Source: Turritopsis dohrnii (taxonomy: Eukaryota; Cnidaria; Hydrozoa; Anthoathecata; Oceaniidae). Taken from it: a stretch of 64,000 nucleotides of DNA. The stretch spans positions 806,001 through 870,000 of the forward strand of contig BQMF02000142.1 of NCBI GenBank assembly GCA_027922465.2. Reading direction: 5' to 3'. The translations under genes were made by a program, and so were the position numbers. Shown piece by piece: positions 15,956-28,148 of the stretch. Position 1 is the first letter of the stretch, and each line of letters starts with the position of its first letter. The notes beneath the pieces were generated by a model. It saw only the letters and a program-made list of their open reading frames with translations, was not told where the DNA came from and made no database searches.

Positions 15956-18210
15956 TTGTCCAAGGCTATCAAGTTCCGTTTATATCAACACTTATCTGTC
16001 TCACACCCCAAAACCTCCACGGAGGAGCAGAGGATAATAGATCAGGAAGTAGAGGGAATGCTATCCAAAGGAGCAATCTCTTTACTAACCTGGCCAAACC
16101 AAAATCATTACTTAAGTTCGATCTTTGTAGTACCAAGAAAGATTCAGGATACAGACCTGTAATAAATCTGATGAATCCAAATTCAAACATTCCTTACGAG
16201 CACTTCAAAATGGAAAGTCTATCCCTTCTGAAAGAACTGATGATAGAAGGAGATCTCATGTGCAAAAATTTAAAAGATGCATATTCTTCTGTCCCCCTGC
16301 ATCAAAAATCACAAATGTATGTGAGCTTTCAGTGGAGAAAGAAGATCTATCAATTTCTTTGCCTATGTTTCGGCCTAGGGCCAGCTCCCAGGATATTTAC
16401 CAAGCTGATGAAGGTTCCGATTGCCTTGTTAAGACGACTAAATGTCCGCTTAACAGTTTTTTTGGACGACATTCTGATTCTAGCTCAATCTCGACAGGAG
16501 TTGCTGATGGCTCGGGACACTTTGATATTTGTTCTGCAACACCTAGGTTTTTCAATAAACTTTCAGAAATCAACAGTGGATCCAACTCATGTACTTCAAT
16601 TTCTTGGTGTGGTAGTAGATTCGGTAAAAATAGTTTTGAGTCTTCCTCAGGAAAAAGTGGACAAAATTGTTGGACAATGTCAAATTCTTCTATCAGCCCA
16701 AAGAGTGTCTGTGAGGGACCTGATGAAAGTGATAGGGCGTCTTTCCTCATCAGCCATAGCTGTTCTACCAGCACCCCTGCAATACAGAGCTATTCAGAGA
16801 CAACAGATTCAGGAGTTATTGCTCAGTCAAAATTACGACTCACTAATGACGTTAACAAGGGAGGTCAGGGAGGAACCTTCAATTATCAAATTGTCGATCT
16901 CTTGTGTGCCATCCACCACAGTTAATAATAGACTCAGATGCTTCTATGCAGGGGTGGGGAGCATACTGCAAAGGCAAAAGGACTGGGGGTCAATGGTCAG
17001 CAAGGGAAAAGGATCTCCACATCAACGAATTAAAGTTGAAGGCAGCCATGCTAGCAATAAGATCGTTTCACCGTCAATTACCCGAATTAATGTCTATTCA
17101 CATTCGAATGGACAACATAGTTGCACTAACTCGCTCAATATGGAAGCAGACACAATGTCACCAGGCTTGGTATCCTCAGCTATTTCAACTATCGGTTCAA
17201 AAACCACTACTTCTGTCCCTCAGGAGGGATCTATTATCAAATCCTCAGGGAGAGTATCATCCACTCTTACTAAATCGAAGTCTTCAACTAGTGGCTTGGA
17301 CAGTTTCAGGTGTAAGTTGCAAGCAGAGGGAATTTCAGAAAAGGCTTCCAATCTTATCTCTGCAACAAGAAGAGAAGGAACAATTTCTCATTACCAATCG
17401 GCCTGGAATAAGTGGAATAGCTGGTGTTGTAGCAGACAGGCTGATCCCTTTCGATGTCCCATGAATGTAGTAATCGAATTTTTATCTGATTCTTTTGATG
17501 AAGGTCTTGAGTACAACACAATTGCAGGTTACAGGTCAGCAATTTCAGCCTATCATGAACCTATTAACGGGGTAGGAAAACACCCTCTTATTTCCCACCT
17601 TATGTCAGGCATTCACAACAGAAGGTTTCCACAGCCAAAATATTTGTTTATTTGGGATGTTAAAAAAGTAGTACAGTACTTGTCATCGTTAAATTCAACT
17701 GAAATCTCTGATAAGCTTCTAGCATTAAAACTGACTATGTTGTTAGCTTTAACTTCAGCTGCTAGAGCACACGAGATAACTTATCTTGATCCTTCACTTT
17801 TAGTTAGACACCATTCAAGTGGCCAAAAAAGGAAAAGTTCGACCGCCAATAAAATTTTCGCATTTTGAAAAGGATTTAAATCTATGTGTTTGTCATAATA
17901 TAGATTTGTATTTAAAGAGAAGCTGTTCCTGGAGAAATGGGTAAGGTCAACTTTTGTTAAGTTATGTAGACCCTCATAAACCTGTTCAATCTTCACCATA
18001 TCTAGGTGGATTATTAATGTCCTTTCTTTAGCAGGTATAGATACTAAAACGTTTAGGGGACATTCCACTAGATCTGCGTCTTCCTCAAAGGCTTCTGCCG
18101 AGGGGGTTCCCCTCTCAAACGATATCACTGGTCTAATGTCACTATTTTTTAGAAGACATGCAGAAAAAATGTGGACTCGGAATTATCTGATTTTGAATCC
18201 AAGATTTTAA
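15956..18210 (+). pseudogene. DIRS reverse transcriptase-RNase H-tyrosine recombinase
   Basis: Three domains occur in order. The RT starts in one frame (about 15956-16135) and continues in another with GYRPVINL, LKDAY and the FLDD catalytic box (near 16458). RNase H (about 16904-17200, third frame) has DSDAS, ELKLKA and a following MDN, the D-E-D triad. The tyrosine recombinase (about 17280-18210) has an N-terminal SAM-like part (HYQSAWNKWNSW), TSAARAHEI (first catalytic Arg region) and GHSTRSA (H-x-x-R) near 18058. At least three frame changes and a stop near 17940 make this copy non-functional. Confidence 0.82.
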
Positions 18211-18228
18211 GTACGCTTTAAAGAGAGA

Positions 18229-18311
18229 CTTTAGATAATGACTTTCAGACTCAAGGCCTGAAAGGGCGTTACACCAGTATTACATAGGGCGGAGATTTTA
18301 TGAAATGAAAT
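18229..18311 (-). repeat. DIRS right inverted terminal repeat
   Basis: Reverse complement of the left repeat (14661-14743), with a few differences. Confidence 0.88.
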
Positions 18312-19894
18312 TAAGAATTGTGATTGTGAATTGAGGATTGAGGCGGCGAAGCTCCCGCAGTGCAATCCCGATTTTATGACCTTTGACCTCCCTCCGTACC
18401 CCTGCGTACCCCTGCATCAAAATTTATCGCCCAAATTCGATACTAGTTGTGCAAAAAATAACTACGCAATTAATTTAGAATGCTTCTTTTGCTTATAACA
18501 GGTCATTCTCTCTGAAGACGTCAATATTCCTCATTCAGTGTCGATTTGTTTTCGTTCACCATCTCGAAAAATAATAAGATGTTTCAAAGCATGGTCTTTA
18601 AAAAAATATCTGCCTGGGAATCCCTTCTACTCTCCACCGCTATTAGGGTTTGTTATGAGATGTTTGCAATCAGCCAACAGTGTGCAACCTTTTTTTAACT
18701 TATGCAAGATTTCATTCGTGGAAATCCGATCAAGCTTTCACTGTGTTACTGTAAAGGGAATTGGAAACTAAGATGTTTTTTAATTTTATTGAATAACACG
18801 AAAACGAGTCTTGCTGGTACCACTTCCGTTTTCACTTCCGTTTTCACATTCTTTCGTCAGGTGAACAAATGAATTCGTATAAGGAAGAAAATTTCAAAAT
18901 TACCTTAGCAACGGTGGTCATTATCCCTAGCAACGGTAAATAATTGCTTAAAAAAACTTTGTCCTTCGTTGACAATTGAGCACAAAAACTAATATAATAC
19001 GTTGAAAGTGTTTTCTCTCGTTTTGAAATTGAAGTCGGCTGAATTTAAAGTCGGCTTTTTTATCAAATTCTGAATTTTTCTCAGTCGGTTAAAGTGTATT
19101 TTCCGCCGGCTTTCGCTGTAAGCTTTATTTCGACCTCTGCCTTATCCTACTACAACTCTTAGTTATGATTTATTTTACATGAAATCGTTACCAAATGCAG
19201 ACTACATTACATGAAACTTTACACATAGTAAAATTGTAAGGTGCTGATTTCGAATTTGGCAGTCATTTTTCAAATCATATTTAGGTATTTCAGACAAATG
19301 TGGAAACAATTTCGAAAGCTCTGCCATTTTCATTAAAATTCAGCTGCAATTTTCAATATAACTTTAGCATTAATGATGAACATGGTAAATCGCTTAAATA
19401 AGTCAGAATAATACTTATGACCCAAAACAATCTATTTTCTCCTACTCACAGATATTGACCTCATTCACGAAAATAAGTTCACGAATTCAGTGCTGCGAAT
19501 TTAATCATGATTATTTTACAATTATCAGATCAACTATGAACTAGCCGTCGTCAGGTTCTTCCTTGTTGTCCATTTGTTTTTTTCAGTAGTCATAGAAACA
19601 ATCCTGGTATCAATAAGGTTCCTGATAGGGTTAATCACAAGTATATTTGCTGAAATTGATATCATTGCGCCAGACTTGATTCACCTATGGTAAGATTGAT
19701 TTTACATCTTTCATACAACCCTTCGACATCACCTTTCGAGTCGTGACAAACAGATCTTTGATGTGTTTGTATGACGCCTTCAACCTGCATATGACCTCTT
19801 GATGGTCTTGCACCATTCATACAAACCACCAATCTCTAGTTATATCTTCTGTGTTCAAAAACATTCCACGTAAAATCGTTTCATTGACAGACAA
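18312..19894. other. No gene seen
   Basis: Short unsupported ORFs only. A GA/TTG-rich patch follows the DIRS end, and a tandem CACTTCCGTTTT duplication lies near 18820. Confidence 0.5.
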
Positions 19895-21346
19895 TTATTT
19901 AACGAAAATTTTCCAAGTTCCATATCTCATGCCACCATGGTTAGATGATGCATCACACAAAAGGCGACCATCAAATCCAACCCACCAACTTCTGTGTGTA
20001 GTATATGAAGCGATACCTTTTCGATATAAACTATTCCAACGATAGTCGTAATGGCCAATCATATAGTTGCCTACATCGTACTGCCAATTTGGAAACAACC
20101 AACACTGATTTAAGAAACATGGACCCATGTATTTATAACGTCCCCACGTTCCTCCATCTCTAGAAAGCTGTGCGTTGTCGTCCTCATATAGCGCTATACT
20201 TGAGAATCTATACTGTGTCTCAGTTGAACCTTGGAACCAATTTAATACGTTACCAAGCCCAGAACTTGGCAAAAACCTCAAATGCATTGTATTGCCAACG
20301 TCAGTCGTACAATAAAATCTCATCTGCGTAAAGCTGATATAACCTCTCAAAACGGATAGACCATGTGGGGAAAGGTATCTTGTAAAGCCTGATGACGCCA
20401 CCTCATGCAAATCGGAGGTAAAATGTGACGCCATATCAATGTAAGCGCCGTTAGTGACCGTGTAGTTTGTGATGAGCATCCATCCGCCTGAAAAAATGTC
20501 GATTTTATTTATGACAATACCCAACCTATAGATACAGCTCCAATCTATCCACTTTGGTCGATTTCAGAAAGTGATTGGAAACTGCACAAGCAAGTAAATA
20601 TTTGTTTGACTATAGAAACATAATTGAGGTAGGACAATGTGACATATAAATTAGAGAAGGCAGAAAGGTGAAGAGTGCACTCTCCAGATGTTTAGAATGA
20701 AATGAAATAATGAAATCTAAAAACGGAATAATAAAAATATGTACTAAAATATTTCAAATTGCTAAAAGTAGGAATGTTCTCTTTGTGCAATCTTGTCATA
20801 TTGGTGAACAAGCATAATCAAAATTCCATGAACCCAACTAAATATTATTATGAAAAAAACAACATCTTTCATGACTGATTGCTTGCAAATTTTAAATAAC
20901 ATGGAGATACAATATGTATCAAAACACCACTACGATGAAGAGCATTTTTATTGAAATAGTGTGTCTATTTCTATAGAAACGCACTCCTCCTTCTGTCCAC
21001 TGGGAAATAAAAACCGACCGTCATCAGTATCCATATCGCAATACACTTGCTTTGTCGTGCTCATGGCATTACCACCAATCCAATAAATTCCTGACTCAGC
21101 ACTTACACAAACTTGCTTGATTTCTTTGCAATTGTGCAATGCTAAAGTTGGTAACTTGGCGACTGAAATGGAAAGGTAAGTTACAAATGTGATGTATCCA
21201 TTAACTGTTGTCTCATTTTCTCAGAAGGTAGATACGAATAGCGATATTACAGCTGACTTAAACAAAAAACAACGAAGTATGAACAGATAATTTAAGGACC
21301 ATGGGTTCACAGTACCTGTATCTTTGCATGTACTTGTTTGGACAGG
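19895..21346 (-). CDS. Secreted fibrinogen-like domain protein (3 exons seen, 5' end missing)
   Basis: Exons on the minus strand are 21346-21316 (31 nt, phase 0 start), 21162-21019 and 20487-19895 (stop). Each acceptor is a good TTTCAG-type site, and the joined frame is continuous. Exon 2 holds the start of a fibrinogen-type domain (CKEIK...SGIYWI...VYCDMDTDDG), and exon 3 continues with GGWMLI and ends in GTWKIFVK, the usual ligand-binding fold order. The classical NLNG/W loop of fibrinogen is not seen, so it is a divergent member of the sort common in cnidarians. The donor after exon 2 is a weak GTCGGT, with a MITE copy directly beyond it. The signal-peptide exon was not found. Confidence 0.72.
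20925..21004 (-). mobile_element. MITE family A copy (partial) in fibrinogen-gene intron
   Basis: The core CGATGAAGAGCATTTTTATT, the following ATAGTGTG...CTATAGAAAC and the end CCACTGGG match copies at 22229, 50757 and 51598. It ends about 13 bp inside the intron from the exon-2 donor. Confidence 0.7.
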
Positions 21347-22228
21347 CTGAAATAAAAATGAAATGTCATATGAAGAAAAAATAATTTTTCTTGGCATAAG
21401 TTAAAACGGCACTATATCAGAACCCTAGACTCGCTTATTCTTGCACTAGTATCAAAAGAATATTGAGAACGCATGTTCGTGTGAACAGATCATATCCTGG
21501 CAGATCTTACTTTGTTTCAAAGTTGAATCATATTGTCGTGAGAAGTTATTTTATTTTATCGACTTTCAACAATACTAGTACATAGACTATTTCGGAGCTA
21601 CGTCACAATTTTAAAAATGCTTTGTTTACATTTTAAGGGGAAGACATTTTTTCATTGGATTTTCCTTGCTATTGGTAATAGAGATTTGTAAGGTCGTTTT
21701 GAACTTTTATCTGAGGTGCAAAATATGAATATAGTTGTTTTAATGTTTTATAACCTAAGCAATATGATTGATTGAAAACTGAAATGCCCTCTGAACCGTA
21801 AACATAATGCAAATATTAAATTAAACAGAAAAATGGCGGCATCGCTACGAAATGATGCTCAAAATATGCTGCTAAGAATAACTTGTACGTACCCAGAATA
21901 GCACATGTATGCCATTAGTTATATCATATAGACCATAGTACGTCACTAGAGTTAAAAGCAGAACCGATTAGTCTTGATAACAGATGAAAAGGTTCACCAA
22001 CAGTATTTTAAAAAACATTGCAAAACTTTTATTATCATAGTTAAGTAAGAAGTTTAAAAACGAGCTACTGACAAAATGACAAATAAACGGGATAAACAAT
22101 TGATTGGCTGTTTCTCTCATAGAAATACCATTGTATTGCATACAAGCAACCATATCTCTGCAATATTTTTATGTTATTATGCAATATTTGCAGAATATGT
22201 TTATAACATAATGATGTTATCATCACCT
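21347..22228. other. No gene seen
   Basis: Should contain upstream intron sequence of the fibrinogen-like gene. No exon could be supported. Confidence 0.4.
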
Positions 22229-22350
22229 CCCGGTGGGCAAATTTGTTGAAAAAACTCTGCGGAGGAGTACATTTCTACAAACATTTATAAACTATTTCAA
22301 TGAAAATACTCTTCGTTGGAGTGACTTTGGGATGATTTTACCCACTGCGG
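22229..22350 (+). mobile_element. MITE family A, full-length copy
   Basis: About 122 bp with inverted ends CGGTGGGCAAATTTG and TTTTACCCACTGCGG. The interior has CTCTGCGGAGGAGT and a mirrored CTCTTCGTTGGAGTGAC, making it foldable. It defines the family seen at 20925, 50757, 51598, 53013 and 55358. Confidence 0.75.
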
Positions 22351-22474
22351 CAAAATATTTTCAGAATAACTTTATTAGGACTTTTGCCTGGTTTAACATA
22401 ATTCAACACACTTGTAACATTCCAACAGTTTGGCTTTGGTATGCAGTTCTTTCATAATCGAACTTAATGATACA

Positions 22475-23450
22475 TACGATGGCCCTGAAGGCTCACTGCA
22501 ACACGCAAAAAAACTTGTCACGCGCACAAATTTTTTTACACGCAACTTTTAATTTTTTTTTACACGCACACCTTTTTTGCACGCAATTTTTTTTACGCGC
22601 ACACAAGAATTTTACTGCACGCACCGGAAAAACTGATATGCTGTGCACGCTTAAAAAAAAATCTGGTCCTGTTTTTATGTACTATTTCGTGTATCAGTTA
22701 CATCAAACTGCCACAAATCTTTCCCACGAGGAGAGACTCACTCACTCAAAATGCACCTACCAAGGGCACCTACACTGCCTGCTAGCTCTTCTGAAATCAA
22801 TCTCTTCATTTCGTCTGTGTCTTCTGCAGGATTTCGACGACACAATCCAAGCTTTGACAGAGTTCTCTTTAAGGTTGACAGACTAATAAAGACACTGTGT
22901 TGAACAGCCAAGAAGGATGAGATCTCTAAGTTGCTGAACCCTTAGCCAAAATAGCTAGAAATCAAAGAATCTCTGCTAAAAGACCTAGCCGATAAACAAG
23001 GTAAGTGACTGTCCGCCATATTGCTTTAGACTACCGCCAAGTGCTAGCGTGGTGAAAAAAAATCACGAAATTGCCTAAAATCCATACCAAACCATCAGCA
23101 AGAGTGTTCCTTTTTATGGGGATTAAGATAATAAAAAAAATGCGTGCGTAAGAAAAAAAATGCATGCGTAAGAAAAAAAGTTGAACGCGTAACAAAAATA
23201 ACTGTGTGAAAATTTTTTTTAAAAGTTGCGTGCATAAAAAAAAGTTGCGCAAATGAAAAAAAGTTGCGCGCATGAAAAAAGTTGCGCGCATGAAAAAAAA
23301 GTTGCGTGCATAAAAAAAGTTGCGCGCATGAAAAAAAAGTTGCGTGCATAAAAAAAGTTGCGCGCATGAAAAAAAAGTTGCGTGAAAAAAAATTTGTGCG
23401 CGTGACAAGTTTTTATGTGCGTGCTACGGTGAGCCTTCAGAGCCATCGTA
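22475..23450. mobile_element. 976-bp TIR element with subterminal CGCGCA/poly-T repeats
   Basis: The ends are TACGATGGCCCTGAAGGCTC and its inverse with few changes, and the similarity extends about 75 bp inward. GATACA flanks both sides as a candidate 6-bp target duplication. The subterminal arms are strings of (CACGCGCA)-like words separated by T (or A) runs, about 140 bp at left and over 270 bp at right. The middle (22680-23020) holds only short broken ORFs, so the element is non-autonomous. The superfamily is not identified. Confidence 0.75.
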
Positions 23451-23716
23451 GATACAATGTAAAAGTAACGCAATAAAAAGTTACTCTGCAAAGATTTTGA
23501 TTGTTACGCCCAGATTATAACCAGAACATGATCACTGTCATAATGTCGCTGTCACAATTTTAATGTAGCGGTACAAGCAACCAAGTGTAATTTCGGGGAT
23601 GTTTTAACAATATCGATGGCCTTTAATGCAACTACATCTCTTTATAATCATTCTTTATTCAGGTCCTAATTATTTCTAATTCTCATGAGAGGTAACTCTG
23701 CTGAAAACTGACATAC

Positions 23717-23968
23717 CTTTAAAGTCTCTTTCAGCAGCTGTAAACATGTCATCAGAAGAAATCATGTCACTACGGTTATATACGTGTGATTTTGTCACGT
23801 TAACCTTTGATTCGAACTGTTCATACCGACGCTTGGATATGGAAATAAGCGGGAATTTCCGATCTTTGCTGTATGTTAGATACTTTCCACTCTTACTTTT
23901 ACCATACAGTATGAAAGGTTTGGTAGTATCATCCATTCCAAGTACCTCTTTTATTTGAGGTGGATACT
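23717..23968 (-). CDS. Isolated host exon, phase 1-1, unknown protein
   Basis: A 252-nt open stretch lies between a good acceptor (TATTGCTTTAG) and a good donor (AAAG then GTATGT). Both borders are phase 1, typical of exons in extracellular proteins. It encodes 83-84 residues, rich in Lys and Ser (contains GMDDTTKPFILYGKSKSG). No family is recognised. It may be an upstream exon of the fibrinogen-like gene (same strand), but that gene's first seen exon starts in phase 0, so at least one exon would be missing between them. Confidence 0.4.
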
Positions 23969-24109
23969 CTAAAGCAATAAAACATGAGTACGTCCCACCT
24001 AGTCATATTGAAACAATCAAATTGACAATTTAAGAATTTGACCACACCAATAATGACTATGGATCCAAATGATAGTTAAAAAAACTCATTCATTTGCTCT
24101 TAAAATTTC

Positions 24110-24256
24110 CTTTTATTACAAATTTGGTAAACTTGTTTTCCAAACTGTGGCAGCTTTATTGCAAAGTTGGTATTACAAATTAGGTCAGGTATTACAACTT
24201 GGAGCAAGTTACTAGAAATTGGAGCAACTTGTTATTACAAATTGAGGCACAACGCA
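24110..24256 (+). repeat. TTACAAATTGGAGCAACTTG-type repeat cluster
   Basis: Several imperfect copies of a roughly 22-bp word (TTACAAATTGGAGCAACTT) end with a GGCACAAC-like terminus. The same words form the ends of the element at 28991-29750, so this is a solo end of that family. Confidence 0.6.
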
Positions 24257-24570
24257 AGGTGATGTGTTTACAACGAACGTAATAAATAAAACCAAAGTTG
24301 TATGCGCTACATCTATTGATTATCCTGAGTCATGTGACGAAACATAGCATCATTCTTGAAAGGAAACTTTAAATGATATTTTGAATTCTGTTGCAAACAC
24401 TGAAAAATAAAATTCACTCCATTATGGCAAAGATTACAACCGATACATTCCAAATTTTTAGAAATTAAATACAACATTTTTAGAGATTAAATCCAACACT
24501 CCTTCTAAAGTGTTTATAGTTCTTCCTAATCATGTTTTTTTAGGACGGTATGTTGGATGAAAAATACTAC

Positions 24571-24805
24571 TTCGTTAAGTGAGAATTATTTTGTTCTATC
24601 TCCATTATTTTGAAATGAAGAAATTCAGTTTTAAATTTCATATCTGCACTGAAACTTTAAGAAACCAACAAGACAAAAATGCCGTTTGAAGAAGATTTTG
24701 CGCTTGTTTTTGGATAAAGCTCAATAAACCTGAAAGGCTGGAAAACAATCGAGACTTATTTTTGCCAAAAATGGAGATAGAACAAAATAATTTTCACCTA
24801 ACGAA
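24571..24805. mobile_element. MITE B with about 40-bp TIRs
   Basis: TTCGTTAAGTGAGAATTATT and the following TTGTTCTATCTCCATT at left are mirrored at 24767-24805 with few changes. About 235 bp in all; no coding sequence. Confidence 0.75.
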
Positions 24806-26195
24806 TTATCCATAAATTTTATCATAAAATTGAATTAAGTTTGTATGGCTACCTGGAAGCTTTGTATTTTTAAGAATGTTTTTATTTTATTTTTATCAAG
24901 ATCTTAAATACCATCCGAATCAACTGACAGTATCTGAATAAGGATTTAGCTATTGTAATCATGAATATATTTACTTGACAAATTTGTTGCCTTAGCTCCG
25001 TCTAACAGATTCCGTCTAACAGACATTTTAACAATCTCAGTCATATATTTTTGTTGCAATAAATTTTCAGTATGGATATAATTTTGACAAGTTAATGTTC
25101 TAAAAAGATCCAAGTTATGCATTATCAACTAAATTTTCGCATTTTTTTGTTATTCGGGGTGGAACTTGATTGGTTGTTAAAAAATTTCATTGCATCAACG
25201 CTATCGATTCCATTCAACAGACTTACTAAAATTAGGCAGTTACGAAAATGTAAATAATAAAGACTTAATTTAAAATCTGGTTATGTTTCACATACTTTTA
25301 ACAATTTTTACTTATTATACAGTAAGTTTTAAAAGCTTCTCAAAGTATCAAATTCCGTCCAACAGAATTTTTTAATTCAAAATATCACCTTTGTCACTTT
25401 GACATTTATATTTGCGTAATAGACCTTTCCCGAATTTCTATTCGTCACGACATTTTATGGCTGGAACCATCTACAGGATAATCAATAACTGAAAAGTACA
25501 GCTTTATCTTATTTGTTGCGTTCATTATGAATCACGATCACCCATGAGAAAGCAAGAAAACATTTACCGAGCGAAGGGAGAGCACAGAAGTCATAGAAAC
25601 GAGATGTGTGAAATCGTAATGGCAGCCAAAGTAGCCTGTTACACGAAAAAAAAATTACTTGTGAGAATTAAAATTAAAATATAAAAAAGTCACTTCAGCG
25701 ATTTAAAGCCTTTTTTTTATCAAGAAAAACATCATACTTTGCATGCTTATTTCAAGCGTTGATGTGAAGTTTCTAATGACTTTGTAGGGAAAAATTCACG
25801 AACAACTCTACTAAGTTATATATAATTCCTACAAATCTATAGAAAAATAGTTTCATGTAAAGGAAAATGATTTTTCCGAATCCTGCTAATAAATGCATTG
25901 ATACACTTTTTTGTTGCACATATTAAAAGCATGATCGATTTGTACATCCGTGGTCAAACTGAACAAATTGCACTTACTGGTAACTTTCTTGGTGGTGACT
26001 TCGAATTTAATGCATCTTGCAGATCTAAATTGTAAGCATAATCGTTTGAAAACAGAAAAATATTTGTGCGGCGCAAACAGGTTTGAAAACATTAAGGGTG
26101 TTCATAAAGGTAAAGTTTAATTAAGTTTCAAATCCCCTGCAGAAAATCAACTTGAGCAAAAAGTGTTTAACGGTCCTGGACATCAAGCGTCATTA
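24806..26195. other. No gene seen
   Basis: AT-rich. A 15-bp word TCCGTCTAACAGA is repeated in tandem at about 25000 and recurs in degenerate form at 25206 and 25355. No supported exon. Confidence 0.45.
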
Positions 26196-26612
26196 CAGTA
26201 TGCTCTCTGTTAATCCAGCATCAAAGAGACCGAATAAATGGTTCGATTTATGGAAAGTTCGAATTACGGAGATTCATTTATAAGGAAATGATTGGTGAAG
26301 GGACCATGAAATTCCTTCGAATCATTGATTGGTGAAGGGACCATGAAATTCCTTCGAATCATTGATTGGTGAAGGGACCGTGAAATTCCTTCGAATCATT
26401 GATTGGTGAAGGGACCATGAAATTCCTTCGAATCATTGATTGGTGAAGGGGCCATGAAATTCCTTCGAATCATTGATTGGTGAAGGGGCCATGAAATTCC
26501 TTCGAATCATTGATTGGTGAAGGGACCATGAAATTCCTTCGAATCATTGATTGGTGAAGGGACCATGAAATTCCTTCGAATCATTGAGCTTCGAATTATT
26601 GAGAGGTAACTG
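26196..26612. mobile_element. pogo/Tigger-type MITE with TA duplication
   Basis: The ends CAGTATGCTCTC and GAGAGGTAACTG are inverted and flanked by TA on both sides (26194-26195, 26613-26614), as expected for Tc1/mariner-pogo elements. The interior is filled by a minisatellite. No transposase. Confidence 0.72.
26291..26586 (+). repeat. Minisatellite, 8 x 37 bp
   Basis: Eight units start every 37 bp from 26291 (ATTGGTGAAGGGACCATGAA...), nearly identical except for a few A/G changes. The array lies entirely inside the pogo-type MITE. Confidence 0.93.
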
Positions 26613-27748
26613 TATTGAGCTTTCTTTGTGTGTTTCTTCTTTTTCTAAAATATTTCAATGAACTTCCTCTACTATTTTATGGTCTCCTTATTTGATAATT
26701 AAATTTCACGCACCCATTCGCGTATGTTTTACTGTTTTACTCGTTAGTGAGAATTTTCATTCTCACAAACATCTTTATATTATCACTTTGCGTATTATTT
26801 CAAACTAGACACCAAGGCGGCGTGGCTCGCCGACCATATTCAGCCTGTGTCTATGACGAACCGTTTCGGAGATATCGTAGACCAAAAACTTTAATGGCAT
26901 CATAGGACACCAATCCCCCAAAAATATGCCCAAATTATAGAAATAATTTATGTTTGATCTTTCATTGCGGACTCCTCGATCTCTGTCACAGCTCACATCC
27001 ACCATTTTGCGTGACAGACAAACAAACAAACAAACTGACAGAGAATCGGCTATTAATATATAGACCGATAAAAGCAATGACTGATCAGTCAGGTTACATA
27101 ATTTAGTTTGCTTTTGTTTCACGAGTATTCTTCTTCATGACAAGCAAACAAACAATTTATTTGTTTTTTGAAGATCGAAAGTTTGAATTTGTTGTGGAAG
27201 AAATAACAGAAGATCAATTTTGATCGAGTGTCAAGACTTTCTCTTTAATATGTTCTAGAAATATTAGCTACCATTTTGTTATTTAATTTGTCAACTTACT
27301 TTTTTAGTCTTGGCGTACAGATGTGAAATGCGTTGCCGTAAGCGAACAAGGAAACAGCACTGATGTCACGATTAAGATCAGTATCTAAAATGAAATTCAA
27401 ATTTACGAGATGATATGAGTATTATACTTTCACTGACCTCGCCTTATAAAATTCAGTAGATCTACGATTGAATAGCACTCCAAAACGTTTGCATCAAAGT
27501 TCACCCGTATAATCTACACCTAATCTAATTATTTCTATAATAATTTTTTGCTGGTATGATCATACTATACTCTATCAGCACTGCAAATTGCACACTCAAT
27601 AATATTGCATCCTTTTTGAATATGGTGATAACTTGCAAAATTGTTTTCAGGGTTTTAGTCCTGAAATAGGTTGTTATGGTGGTAAACGTTCTGTGATGCA
27701 TATAAACGTTCATTGTAAAAATTTGAATAACTCATTCCAGGATCATTG

Positions 27749-27941
27749 CTTAAAGAGGAAGTCCACTATTAAAATCAAAATTCAGTTTTTTGTACCATTT
27801 GGAAATGGTATAAATGTTGTATCAGTAAAAGGAAAAATGATTTTTTGAAAATTCGAAAACTGATTTCCATCACTTTTCAAATTCTCCCTAATGGTACAAA
27901 AAGCTCAATTTTGGATTTAAGAGTAGACTTCTCCTTGAAGT
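27749..27941. mobile_element. Foldback MITE C
   Basis: The left arm AAAGAGGAAGTCCACTATTA...TTTTTTGTACCA is mirrored by TGGTACAAAAAGCTC...AGACTTCTCCTT at right (arms of about 45 bp, 80-85 percent alike by eye). About 190 bp; non-coding. Confidence 0.72.
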
Positions 27942-28148
27942 AGGGAGAACAATGTTCGATTCGCTAAATAAGGAATTCAGAGTAAGCATCATCATTTCAT
28001 CATTCCTTAGCACTTATGTGGAATTGATCACTTTTCAGAATGTATGGGTCAAGATCAAAAAAAAAAAAAAAAAAGAAAGAAATATAGAAGATATAGAAAA
28101 TATAGAAGCAATTACATTGTAATGGTAGAAAGTTCTCTTACATGGCCA

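Larger units (their letters stand above)
14661..18311 (+). mobile_element. DIRS-type retrotransposon, degenerate
   Basis: This 3.65-kb element is bounded by near-identical inverted terminal repeats of 83 bp (14661-14743 and 18229-18311). Inside, on the plus strand, are a gag-like ORF, reverse transcriptase, RNase H and a tyrosine recombinase, the exact content of the DIRS order, which integrates with a tyrosine recombinase instead of a DDE integrase. Several frame changes show that this copy is no longer fully coding. Confidence 0.85.

Noticed and set aside
23031..23491. Repeated ATFFxRA-type minus-strand ORFs
   Set aside because: Translation of the poly-A/CGCGCA subterminal array of the TIR element.
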